NCBI GenBank assembly: GCA_016710985.1
Contig: JADJTX010000017.1
Span: 26,201 to 90,200 of the forward strand
From: Ignavibacteria bacterium
GTDB lineage: Bacteria; Bacteroidota; Ignavibacteria; Tepidaquicellales; Tepidaquicellaceae
Reading direction: 5' to 3'
Length of the DNA: 64,000 nucleotides
Both the position numbers and the translations under genes were made by a program. The notes beneath the pieces were generated by a model, which searched no databases, was not told the origin of the DNA, and saw only the letters and a program-made list of their open reading frames with translations. Shown here in pieces: positions 27,597-35,491 of this stretch (position 1 is the first letter of the stretch; each line of letters opens with the position of its first letter).

Positions 27597-28613
27597 ATGA
27601 CCTTAAAAAAGAAAAGCTGAGTTTTAAACTGACATGGAAGTTATTTGTTGAAACATTTGATCAGTTCATTGATGATAAGTGTTTTAAAATGGCAGCGGCA
27701 TTATCATACTATGCTGCATTTCCCATTCGACCATTGCTTATGATCGTAATTTCAATTGCCGGAATATTCTACGGTGAAGAAGCAGCAAGAGGTGAAATTT
27801 CAAAACAAATTACATATCTAGTCGGACAGGACGGTTCGGAAATGATCGAGACGATAATCAAGGGAGCTTCAAATAAAACTACGGGAATAATTGCTGGAAT
27901 AGTCAGCATATTATTTTTAGTATTAGGATCTGTCGGGGTTTTTCTTGAGTTGCAGGAATCATTAAACATAATCTGGGGTGTCGAATTAAAACCGGGGAGG
28001 GGAGTATGGGGATTCATTAAAAACCGTCTGGTCTCTTTTTCAATGGTAGTAGCGACAGGCTTCATTATGATGGTTTCATTATTGATAAACTCACTGATCT
28101 ATTTGGTGTACAACTTTCTGAACAGTTATCTGAATAATATGCTTCCGGCTTCTGAAGCAATTAATATCATTTCATCATTCATTGTCATCACATTACTTTT
28201 TGCAATGATTTTTAAATACCTTCCTGATGTATTGATTTCATGGAGGTATGTCTGGTTTGGTGCTGTCATAACTTCACTACTGTTTGCAATTGGAAAATAT
28301 TTCATCGGCCTTTACCTTGGCAACAGTTCGTACAGCTCGACCTATGGTGCGGCTGCTTCGGTTGTAATACTTTTTTATCTGGATCTATTACTCCGGGATT
28401 ATTTTATTTTTCGGTGCGGAATTTACACAGGTGTACAGAAAAAGATTCAGTAAGGTTGAATTGAAACCCGGTGTGGACGGAATAACCATTCCTAAGATTT
28501 CCGATTTAATTAAAATTTCAATGGACAAGAATGAAGAGCCGGGTAAAGGTAGCATAGATATGGATAAGGAAGCTGAAATTAGTGACAGGAAGTTTCGCAA
28601 CCGGACAAACTGA
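27597..28613 (+). CDS. yihY: YihY/BrkB-family membrane protein (frameshifted)
   Basis: The main frame (27689-28453) is a YihY-family inner-membrane protein: KMAAALSYYAAFPIRPLLMIVIS, then helices near IIAGIVSILFLVLGSVGVF, FSMVVATGFIMMVSLLINSLIYLV, IISSFIVITLLFAMIFKYLPD, and the motif YGAAASVVILFY. Conserved sequence before it (LSFKLTWKLFVETFDQFIDD) joins to an ATG at 27597 after a one-base correction near 27615. After about 28375 the protein continues in another frame (WIYYSGIILFFGAEFTQVYRKRF) to a stop at 28613. These proteins were once called RNase BN; their actual role is unknown. Six membrane helices are expected. Confidence 0.85.
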
Positions 28614-28835
28614 TAATAGTGGTATAGGCAAAAGACCCCAGCTGGAAGATGCAAAATACGTATCGAACCTACATTCTAAATGGGCGCTCTAGGTGTCCCC
28701 CAGGTGAATGGCATCGTGTCACAACTGTTTGTTATATTACTTTCAAGTTCGTTTCAGCTCAATGGCGGGCACGTCAGCGTCAGAATGTCTGATGTGGCCA
28801 CAAGCCTCTCATGCAGTCATTAAAAATTTACCACT
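28614..28835 (+). ncRNA. Possible structured RNA or leader before the GH130 gene
   Basis: The ~220 bp between yihY and the GH130 start lack an open frame and look visibly richer in G and C than their surroundings (e.g. GTCCCCCAGG, GGCGGGCACGTCAG). They contain several hairpins, the best being CACGTCAG (28770-28777) with CTGATGTG (28789-28796). It ends close to the GH130 ATG, so it may be a regulatory leader or a small RNA. It fits no RNA family I know; tRNA and tmRNA signatures are absent. Confidence 0.3.
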
Positions 28836-28837
28836 GT

Positions 28838-29802
28838 ATGAAAACAAAATTGAATTTTTCCTTTAAAGGCAATAATCTTTTTAAAAGATACAAGAATAAT
28901 CCCATCGACTTCTTGATATGTGGCCTTACAAAGTTAATTCTGTTTTTAATGCCGGTGCAACAGTTTACAAAAATAAAGCTTTATTATTAGTAAGAGTTGA
29001 AGATATGACAGGACATTCACATCTATGCAAAGCAGTGAGCAATGACGGATTTACAAACTGGAAGATAGATGATCATCCGACATTTCTACCTAAGCCGGAT
29101 GAGTTTCCGGAAGAGATCTATGGAATTGAGGATCCGAGAATTGTGAAACTTGAGAAAGAGAATGACACATTCTCAATTGCATATACTTCATTTTCAGAAA
29201 GCGGTCCGCTGGTATCACTTGCCACTACAACAGACTTTGAAACTTTCAGAAGATACGGAGCTGTGATGCCTCCTGATGATAAGGATGCTTCTTTATTTCC
29301 GAGAAAATTTAATGACAGATGGGTATTATTGCACCGGCCTACATCGGCGAATAAAATGTACGGCTCACATATATGGATCTCCTTTTCGCCGGATTTAAAA
29401 CACTGGGGAGACAGTGCTATTTTACTTCCTGCGAGAAAGGGCAGCTGGTGGGATGCTTATAAGGTCGGATTAGGACCTCAGCCGATAGAAACATCTGAGG
29501 GCTAGTTGATAATATATCACGGAGTAAAAACAACTGCCGCCGGTTCTCTTTATCGTCTCGGTCTTGCATTGCTTGATCTGGATGATCCGCAAAAAATAAT
29601 CAGACGAAGTAATGAATGGGTCTTTGGACCGGTTGAGGAATACGAGAGAGTAGGTGATGTTCCGGACGTTACTTTCCCGTGCGGAGTCATAGTAAAAGGA
29701 GACGAACTGATAATGTATTACGGAGCTGCAGATACCTCGATCGCAGTTGCAACTGCATCGATAAAAGAAATTCTGAGTTATTTAAATAATTTTAAAACAT
29801 AG
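28838..29802 (+). CDS. GH130 family glycosidase/phosphorylase, interrupted by a TAG and a frameshift
   Basis: ATG at 28838 reads MKTKLNFSFKGNNLFKRYKN; after a shift near 28910 the main frame starts at MWPYKVNSVFNAGATVY. It has the GH130 five-bladed propeller features: RVEDMTGHSHLCKAVSNDG, YGIEDPRIVK with catalytic Asp area, and WWDAYKVGLGPQPIETSEG. At 29503 the codon is TAG where the family has Trp (EG-W-L-IYHG); the frame then continues unbroken (LIIYHGVKTTAAGSLYRLG, FPCGVIV, YYGAADTSIAVATA) to 29802. Members phosphorolyse or hydrolyse beta-mannosides. The glycosyltransferase gene begins 6 bp later, suggesting coupled glycan metabolism. Confidence 0.85.
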
Positions 29803-29807
29803 TCGGT

Positions 29808-32114
29808 ATGGAGAAAAATTTTGGAATATCACTGATCTCGTCCTATGTTCCGCGGAGATGCGGAATTGCTACATTTTCAAATGATCTTGCTAATTCAATA
29901 AAGAATTTTGATTCAAATGAATTTTCAGTAAACATCTCCGCTTTGAATGACATACCGGAAGGATATAAATATTCTTCAGACGTCAATTTTGAGATCAAAG
30001 ACAAAAACATTAATGATTTTAAAGAAGCGGCTAACTATCTTAATCTTTCGGATTCAGATGTAATAAACATTCAGCATGAATTCGGTCTCTACGGAGGAGA
30101 TGCAGGTTCTAATATTTTATATCTGATCAATAAACTGAACAAGCCCATTGTCACTACGCTTCATACCGTTCTTGAAAATCCTTCAAAGGAAGAGTTAAAA
30201 GTGCTTCAGGAAATAGGCAGCAGGTCTTCTTATATGGTAGTTCAGTCTCAGAGATCTTTTGATATGCTTGAGAATATTGCAAAGATCCCGAAAAGGAAAA
30301 TCAAGTATATACCGCACGGCGCACATGATGTACCTTTTCTTGATCCCGCTTTTTATAAAGACAAATTTAAATTATCTGAAAAGAAAGTAATTTTGACTTT
30401 TGGACTGCTGGGTCCGGGTAAAGGATTTGAAGATGCTATAAGAGCTTTGAAGTATGTGACAGAAAGATATCATGATGTTATGTTCATAATACTTGGAGCT
30501 ACACATCCGAATGTAAAAAAACAATTCGGTGAATCTTACAGAAACTCACTGGAAAATTTAGTCAGTAACTTAGGTCTGGAAAACAATGTGATCTTCATAA
30601 ACAGATTCGTCGAAACAAAAGAACTCCTTGAGTATATATTAATGAGCGACATTTATGTAAGTCCTTACAAGAACAAGGAGCAGGCAGTATCGGGTACGCT
30701 TACTTATGCACTGGGATGCGGCAAGGCAATAGTTTCAACTCCATACTGGTATGCAGAAGAATTACTTCAAAACGAGAAAGGAATACTGGTTCCTTTTGAT
30801 GATCCCGACGCAATGGGCGCTGCGATCACTGATCTGCTGCTTGATGAGAATAAAAGAAACCGTCTGCGCAAAAACGCTTACGACGCCGGGAGAGATCTGA
30901 CATGGGAAAATGTAGGAAGACGATATACTGAAATTTTTCAAAAAGCTGCGGAAGACTTTAAAACTCCAAAGTCCTTCCCTGTTATTTCTTCTTTGAATAA
31001 TATTTTGCCTTCACTTCCTGATGTTAATTTAACTCATCTGAAAAATATGACGGATGATACAGGGATCTTTCAGCATGCCACGTATTCAATACCAAATCCA
31101 AATCACGGCTATTGCACGGATGATAACGTAAGAGCGTTACTGGTCGCAGTGATGCATAAGGTGCATTTCAATGATGACAGCATTGATCCGTATATCAACA
31201 GATATCTTCAGTTTGTCTATAATGCTTTTAATCCTGAAAAAGGTTTGTTCAAAAATTTTATGTCATATGACCGGAGATGGCTTGATGATGTCGGATCCGA
31301 TGACTGCAACGGACGTGTAATCTTTGCATTTGGCTATTTAATAAGGAATGTAAAATCTCATTCGATTCTTGGATTGGTGAAAAACCTTTTTGATGCCAGC
31401 ATAAAGAACATGCTCGACATCAGATCACCAAGAGCAATTGCATATATAATTCTCGGTTGCATATCTTATCTTGACAAATTTTCCGGTGCAAGTGAAATCA
31501 GGAAAATCCTGAACAAGTTTTCACACAGTTTGTATGAATTTTATGCAAACACAAAATCAGGTGACTGGTTATGGTTTGAGAACAGCCTCACTTATGCTAA
31601 CGCCCGCCTTCCTCAGGCATTGATCGTGGCCGGGAAGTGCCTCAAAAAAAGGAATTTACATCTGCAGGTCTTGAGTCACTCGGATGGCTTTATGATAATT
31701 TATATGATAAAGAAAAAAAAGTATCTTTCTTTAATTGGTAATGAAAAATGGTTTGTGAAAGGGGAGACCAAATCCAAATATGATCAGCAGCCGGTTGAAA
31801 TTCCGGGGTTGATTGACGCATGCTATGAAGCTCATCTTTCCACTAATGATAATTTATGGATCAGCAGAACCGGAACGGCTTTCAGCTGGTTTCTCGGAAA
31901 CAATGACCGTCAGGAACCGATGATAGATTTCTCTACAGGCGGATGCTATGACGGACTGACTTCTACAAAGATAAATGAGAATCAGGGAGCCGAATCCTCT
32001 CTGAGCTGGCTGTCATCTCTTTACAAAATGATTGATATAAGTCAGAAGCTTCAGATGAATAATAAGGAAAATACGAAGAAGATATTTAAGGAATATTTAT
32101 CCAATGTTGTCTGA
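29808..32114 (+). CDS. Two-part glycosyltransferase (GT4 domain plus C-terminal glycosidase-like helical domain)
   Basis: 768 residues. The first ~385 form a GT-B glycosyltransferase of family 4 type: N-terminus ISLISSYVPRRCGIATFSNDLA, INIQHEFGLYGGDAGSN, and the donor-binding EQAVSGTLTYALGCGKAIVSTPY. The C-terminal ~350 residues (from NLTHLKNMTDDTGIFQHATYS, NPNHGYCTDDNVRALLVAV) resemble an alpha/alpha-barrel glycosidase-like domain. Around 31640-31730 the reading frame slips and recovers, since EFTSAGLESLGWLYDNLYD reads in another frame. This GT with GH130 is a recurrent pair in Bacteroidota and probably makes or remodels a mannose-containing glycan, which is inference. Confidence 0.8.
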   Translation: MEKNFGISLISSYVPRRCGIATFSNDLANSIKNFDSNEFSVNISALNDIPEGYKYSSDVNFEIKDKNINDFKEAANYLNLSDSDVINIQHEFGLYGGDAGSNILYLINKLNKPIVTTLHTVLENPSKEELKVLQEIGSRSSYMVVQSQRSFDMLENIAKIPKRKIKYIPHGAHDVPFLDPAFYKDKFKLSEKKVILTFGLLGPGKGFEDAIRALKYVTERYHDVMFIILGATHPNVKKQFGESYRNSLENLVSNLGLENNVIFINRFVETKELLEYILMSDIYVSPYKNKEQAVSGTLTYALGCGKAIVSTPYWYAEELLQNEKGILVPFDDPDAMGAAITDLLLDENKRNRLRKNAYDAGRDLTWENVGRRYTEIFQKAAEDFKTPKSFPVISSLNNILPSLPDVNLTHLKNMTDDTGIFQHATYSIPNPNHGYCTDDNVRALLVAVMHKVHFNDDSIDPYINRYLQFVYNAFNPEKGLFKNFMSYDRRWLDDVGSDDCNGRVIFAFGYLIRNVKSHSILGLVKNLFDASIKNMLDIRSPRAIAYIILGCISYLDKFSGASEIRKILNKFSHSLYEFYANTKSGDWLWFENSLTYANARLPQALIVAGKCLKKRNLHLQVLSHSDGFMIIYMIKKKKYLSLIGNEKWFVKGETKSKYDQQPVEIPGLIDACYEAHLSTNDNLWISRTGTAFSWFLGNNDRQEPMIDFSTGGCYDGLTSTKINENQGAESSLSWLSSLYKMIDISQKLQMNNKENTKKIFKEYLSNVV

Positions 32115-32287
32115 GAGGTTTAGTTTAAGTTTTGTCTCAAAACTATTATCAACACAGTGCCACAGAGTCACAGAGGAAAATGAAATAAAAACTAAGTACT
32201 CCGCTTCTCGTTGACTATATTTTGGTTTCTAATTTTGCATTATTGTATCGGGCTGTACAAATATTTAATATTTAATGCAGTAAATAA

Positions 32288-32331
32288 AAATTCAGGTTCT
32301 TTACTAAATAAGCAGTAAAGAACCTGAATTT
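32288..32331. terminator. Bidirectional terminator between GT and DUF892 genes
   Basis: An 18-bp perfect stem (AAATTCAGGTTCTTTACT with its complement) around an 8-nt loop, flanked by T/A on both sides, so it works for both converging genes. The rest of the gap (32115-32287) holds only a lone CACAGTGCCACAGAGTCACAGAG arm at about 32153-32175. Confidence 0.9.
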
Positions 32332-32355
32332 ATTTATACCGGGAAAACAATTTTA

Positions 32356-32937
32356 TTAAGCAGCTTCTTCCTGTGATGCTTCAACATTTACAGCTGTAAC
32401 AGCAACCTCAGTTAATTTTACATCCGCGGCTTTTTCTTCTTCAAGCGTTTGTTCAAGTAAACCAACTGCTTCATCTAAACCGAGTGTTTCAGCGAATTGT
32501 CTTAGTGTGCCATATGATGCAATTTCATAGTGTTCAACTTTTTGTCCGGAAGAAATAATTCCAGCATCACGCATAGCACCCTTTTCACCTTCTTTCATGA
32601 TCTCTTCACTTTCTTTCATTAATCCGCTCATAGCTTCGCATTTTTTCGCAACGGGTTTTTCATCTATTGATTCAAATACCTGTTCAAGACGTTTCACCTG
32701 CTCTTCTGTTTCTGTAAGGTGGCTTTTCAATGCTTCAGTCAATTCTTCTGAAGTCGAATTCCTTATCATCTTTGGAATGGCTTTTGTTAAAGCTTTTTCA
32801 GCCCAGTAAATGTCTTTTAATTCATCTTCAAATAATTTCATTAGCTGTGATGATTTCATGCCGCCTTCGATGGTTGCTGTGTCTGCTGACATTCTGTTTT
32901 TAGTGCTGCCGTTTTGATTGGATTTTGTGTTTTTCAT
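32356..32937 (-). CDS. DUF892 ferritin-like protein (YciF/YciE family)
   Basis: 193 residues: a polar N-terminus, then the DUF892 four-helix bundle (SSQLMKLFEDELKDIYWAEKALTKAIPKM, LKSHLTETEEQVKRLEQVF, HYEIASYGTLRQFAETLG, EAVGLLEQTLEEEKAADVKLTE) with regularly placed Glu and His for a di-iron site. The family is part of general stress and osmotic responses; a few members act in oxidative defence. Its promoter (32991-33006) matches sigma-54. It converges on the glycosyltransferase gene across a shared terminator. Confidence 0.9.
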   Translation of the reverse strand: MKNTKSNQNGSTKNRMSADTATIEGGMKSSQLMKLFEDELKDIYWAEKALTKAIPKMIRNSTSEELTEALKSHLTETEEQVKRLEQVFESIDEKPVAKKCEAMSGLMKESEEIMKEGEKGAMRDAGIISSGQKVEHYEIASYGTLRQFAETLGLDEAVGLLEQTLEEEKAADVKLTEVAVTAVNVEASQEEAA

Positions 32938-32990
32938 TTTGTTTAATTTATTTTTTGATTAATGAATTTTTAAATTCTAAATATTATTAA

Positions 32991-33006
32991 ATCAAAGGCT
33001 GTGCCA
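32991..33006 (-). promoter_or_regulatory. Putative sigma-54 promoter for the DUF892 gene
   Basis: Minus strand reads TGGCACAGCCTTTGAT: perfect -24 box, five-base spacer, and TTGAT at -12. It ends 54 bp before the ATG at 32937. Like the sites at 27197 and 34898 it starts TGGCACAG. Confidence 0.55.
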
Positions 33007-33140
33007 GTTCTAAATAATTAAAATCTAAAAATTATTAAACTTTAATATTTAACAAATATAATAATCTGACATCTTTGACATATAAATGTCAGAGGATAAC
33101 ATCCTCGATATCTTTTTTGTACAGCCATGATTCACTTTAT

Positions 33141-33262
33141 AAAGATGCACGGGAGAACAGAGACTCACGGAGAAATATTTATATTTATTTATTAAAATCT
33201 TTTTTTAAATTAAACATATTATCTCAGTGTAACTTTGTGATCTCCGTGCCTCAGTGGTAAAA
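33141..33262. repeat. Long-range inverted repeat, CACGGAG/CACAGAG type
   Basis: The left arm (CACGGGAGAACAGAGACTCACGGAGA) pairs imperfectly with the right arm (TCTCCGTGCCTCAGTGG). The loop is AT-rich, about 60 bp. It lies in the gap 32938-33365 between two divergent genes; the rest of that gap holds the sigma-54 site and AT-rich DNA. Confidence 0.7.
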
Positions 33263-33365
33263 AATTTCTGAGACAGACTCAGAATAGAGGGTTGTTGTGT
33301 TTTTCAGAAGTTTTTCTGAACTTACACTTGTGATTCTAACATTTTAATTTATCCCTGAAAATAGT

Positions 33366-33716
33366 ATGTTAAAAAAAATTAAAATGGAACCGCAAAATTC
33401 ATCTGAAAGAAAACGCATCATTAAAGGGATCCTGATTGGCATAGTTATATTTCTTTTAAGTGCCGGAGTATTCTCAATGGCAATACTTATGGTTTCTGTC
33501 ATGGTAATGGGATGCACAAAAAGTCCTCCCGACTGGGTTTACATGATCGTATTTTTTGGCTTTCCCATTCCTCTCATAATTACGTCAATAGTAGTTCCGT
33601 ATTTATATATAAAAAGGCAAAGGGTGATATGGATGTTCTTCACTCCAATTGCCGGGTTGTTTTTAAGCTGCCTGACGTTTCTTATCTGGTTCTTAATTCT
33701 TACACAGTATTGCTGA
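33366..33716 (+). CDS. Small integral membrane protein of unknown function
   Basis: 116 residues with three to four membrane helices (IIKGILIGIVIFLLSAGVFS, MAILMVSVMVMG, VYMIVFFGFPIPLIITSIVVP, FTPIAGLFLSCLTFLIWFLIL), a short basic N-terminus, and a Cys-rich turn (MGCTKSPPDW). No family recognised. It is preceded by AT-rich DNA and followed by a terminator, so it stands alone. The ATG at 33366 opens the frame; the later ATG at 33384 is possible. Confidence 0.5.
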   Translation: MLKKIKMEPQNSSERKRIIKGILIGIVIFLLSAGVFSMAILMVSVMVMGCTKSPPDWVYMIVFFGFPIPLIITSIVVPYLYIKRQRVIWMFFTPIAGLFLSCLTFLIWFLILTQYC

Positions 33717-33744
33717 ATAAAATCTTAATGAGAACTGAAATATA

Positions 33745-33776
33745 AAAAGACACAAAGAATACCTTAGTGTCTTTTA
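33745..33776 (+). terminator. Rho-independent terminator
   Basis: AAAGACAC-AAAG pairs with CTTAGTGTCTTT around a 5-nt loop, followed by T residues, 28 bp after the membrane protein stop. Confidence 0.85.
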
Positions 33777-33863
33777 TGTTAATTACTGTCAAAACGTACT
33801 TGAGTCAGCTAAAAAATGTAATACAATTCCGATTTGTAAGGGATTACTATCTACCCCTAATTA

Positions 33864-33959
33864 TCTCACAGATTACACATATTTTCAAAGATACACTTAA
33901 CATTATTGAAAGAACAATTCAGGATTTAAATCTGTGAACAGCTGTGTAATCTGTGAGAG
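33864..33959. repeat. Long-range inverted repeat, CACAGATTA type
   Basis: CTCACAGATTACACAT (from 33864) pairs with the arm ending TGTGTAATCTGTGAGAG (to 33959). The arms resemble those at 22181-22301. It lies between converging genes. Confidence 0.8.
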
Positions 33960-33978
33960 TCTAAATCCGGACAAATGA

Positions 33979-34854
33979 TTATCGATACTGACTCAGCAGG
34001 TTCTGTATTTTAAAATACGCTTTGTCTCCTTCTTCTTTTACTTGTCGTAAGGAGTTTGTATTATTTTCTGCATTACCTGCAATTTGAGTATTCAGAAAGT
34101 CTAACCTGATCTGCATCCAGTCTGAAACTGCTTTATTGACCTCGGCAACAGACTGATCGGAATTTTTAGTTATTTCATATCCTGAAAATTCATTATACAG
34201 GGAATCCAGTATCAGTAAATATTTTTTCTTATTGTCCGCAGATGCTGTTTCTCCGAGACGGAACTGCTTTTCGAATTCTGTTACAGATTTTTGAAATAAT
34301 TTCGGAAGTGGTTTCTCATTTTTTGTCAGAGATGTTTCAGCTTTAGTCTGTGATTCAGAATCAGTTGAACCATCACCGGTTTTGTCTATAATTACCAGTG
34401 TGTCATTCGTTTGATTGACTTTCTCACTTAAATTTTCCAGATCAACCCGCCTGTTAGCTAAATTAATTTTCTCTATCATTAAACGGGATTCGTTATAATA
34501 TTCATCAGCCGGGTCTACTTTGCTTAAGAACATTAAAGCCTGAGGATTCAAACCCTGCGTTGAAGCATTTAATCCGTTAATATAATTTATTTTTGATTGA
34601 GCTAATTTAAAATCTTTCTCGTTCGTATCTACTTTTTGAAATTCAACCAAAGCCTGTGAATACTGTTTTTCATTCAAGTACTTGACACCTTTCTCATAGT
34701 CAGATTCACCGGATAATGCGAAATATAATACCACCATTAATATCAGCAGTCCAAGACCGGATAAAATGATTTTTAAATTTGTATTCTGATTTCCCAAAGA
34801 TTCGTTTTTTCGTGCTGAATCATCATGACGTGGGTTGCGTTGTGTATTATCCAT
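33979..34854 (-). CDS. Membrane-anchored TPR-like protein
   Basis: 291 residues: a charged N-terminus (about 1-26), a single membrane helix (about 28-46, IILSGLGLLILMVVLYFAL), then a TPR-like pair (YEKGVKYLNEKQYSQALVEFQKV, and FKLAQSKINYINGLNA) and a helical C-terminal half with a Ser/Thr/Lys linker. It probably scaffolds proteins at the membrane on the outside face. A sigma-54-like promoter lies 44 bp upstream. The exact family is not recognised. Confidence 0.65.
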   Translation of the reverse strand: MDNTQRNPRHDDSARKNESLGNQNTNLKIILSGLGLLILMVVLYFALSGESDYEKGVKYLNEKQYSQALVEFQKVDTNEKDFKLAQSKINYINGLNASTQGLNPQALMFLSKVDPADEYYNESRLMIEKINLANRRVDLENLSEKVNQTNDTLVIIDKTGDGSTDSESQTKAETSLTKNEKPLPKLFQKSVTEFEKQFRLGETASADNKKKYLLILDSLYNEFSGYEITKNSDQSVAEVNKAVSDWMQIRLDFLNTQIAGNAENNTNSLRQVKEEGDKAYFKIQNLLSQYR

Positions 34855-34897
34855 TATTATTTTTTTTTAGTTAATAGATTTTGTTTAAGTAATATTG

Positions 34898-34913
34898 TTC
34901 AGGTTCTGTGCCA
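34898..34913 (-). promoter_or_regulatory. Putative sigma-54 promoter for the TPR protein gene
   Basis: Minus strand reads TGGCACAGAACCTGAA: perfect -24 box; -12 box CTGAA keeps only the central TG of TTGCA. Spacing and distance to the ATG (44 bp) agree with the other candidates, so it is kept with lower weight. Confidence 0.4.
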
Positions 34914-35188
34914 ACGGGATATGTGTAAATAACATCACTATATTCATTTCAAAAAAAATCTTGTGACAAATAAAGACAAAAAAGTCATAGTTCCGGTGAG
35001 CTCACGAATGGATTATATAGCACACGCCAGGTAAGTATAGTCAGGTAAGTATTATAGAGAGTACAAAGGTATTACTATTTACCCCATTGGGACGTAGAAA
35101 ACACAGAAAATATTTTTTGGATTATTTCCACTATGTGCTACTAAATAAAATAATGTTGTTTTTTTTGCAAACTTTTAAACCATATTTT

Positions 35189-35272
35189 TTTAACACAGAG
35201 GCTCAGAGCCACAGAGGGAATCGAATTATTTTCTTATATTTTTTCTCTGTGTCTCTGTGACTCTGTGTTTAG
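35189..35272. repeat. Long-range inverted repeat, CACAGAG type
   Basis: TTTAACACAGAGGCTCAGAGCCACAGAG pairs with CTCTGTGTCTCTGTGACTCTGTG on the other side of a ~30-bp T-rich loop. The gap 34855-35491 otherwise holds the sigma-54 site, a terminator (35410-35443) and featureless AT-rich DNA. Confidence 0.85.
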
Positions 35273-35409
35273 GAAAATATTAAATTTTGTTTGTAGCTGA
35301 GGGCTACGATGTGAACTATGTGTCTAAGTGGTTAAAAATTCATCTTGGATAATCCTGAGAGCAATTGCATGTGAAGAACTGATGATCTGAATTGCATATG
35401 AAAGCAAAT

Positions 35410-35443
35410 AAAAAACCGTGAGATTTTTCATCCCACGGCTTTA
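35410..35443 (-). terminator. Terminator after the T9SS YCF48-repeat gene
   Basis: On the minus strand AGCCGTGGGAT pairs with ATCTCACGGTT around a short loop and runs into TTTTTTATT, 49 bp downstream of the stop. A very similar hairpin follows the T9SS gene at 62 kb. Confidence 0.85.
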
Positions 35444-35491
35444 TAATGATCAATACACAATATTTATTGTTAACTGTTAACTGCTAACTGT

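Noticed and set aside
28614..28680. tRNA or tmRNA in the GC-richer segment (GTAGGTTCGATACG on the minus strand)
   Set aside because: The T-loop-like word lacks a proper T stem, no acceptor stem can be formed and no resume frame or CCA context fits.
32153..32165. TGGCACTGTGTTGAT on the minus strand as a sigma-54 promoter
   Set aside because: The spacer is four and not five bases, it comes from a CACAGTGCCACAGAG repeat word, and no gene follows on that strand.
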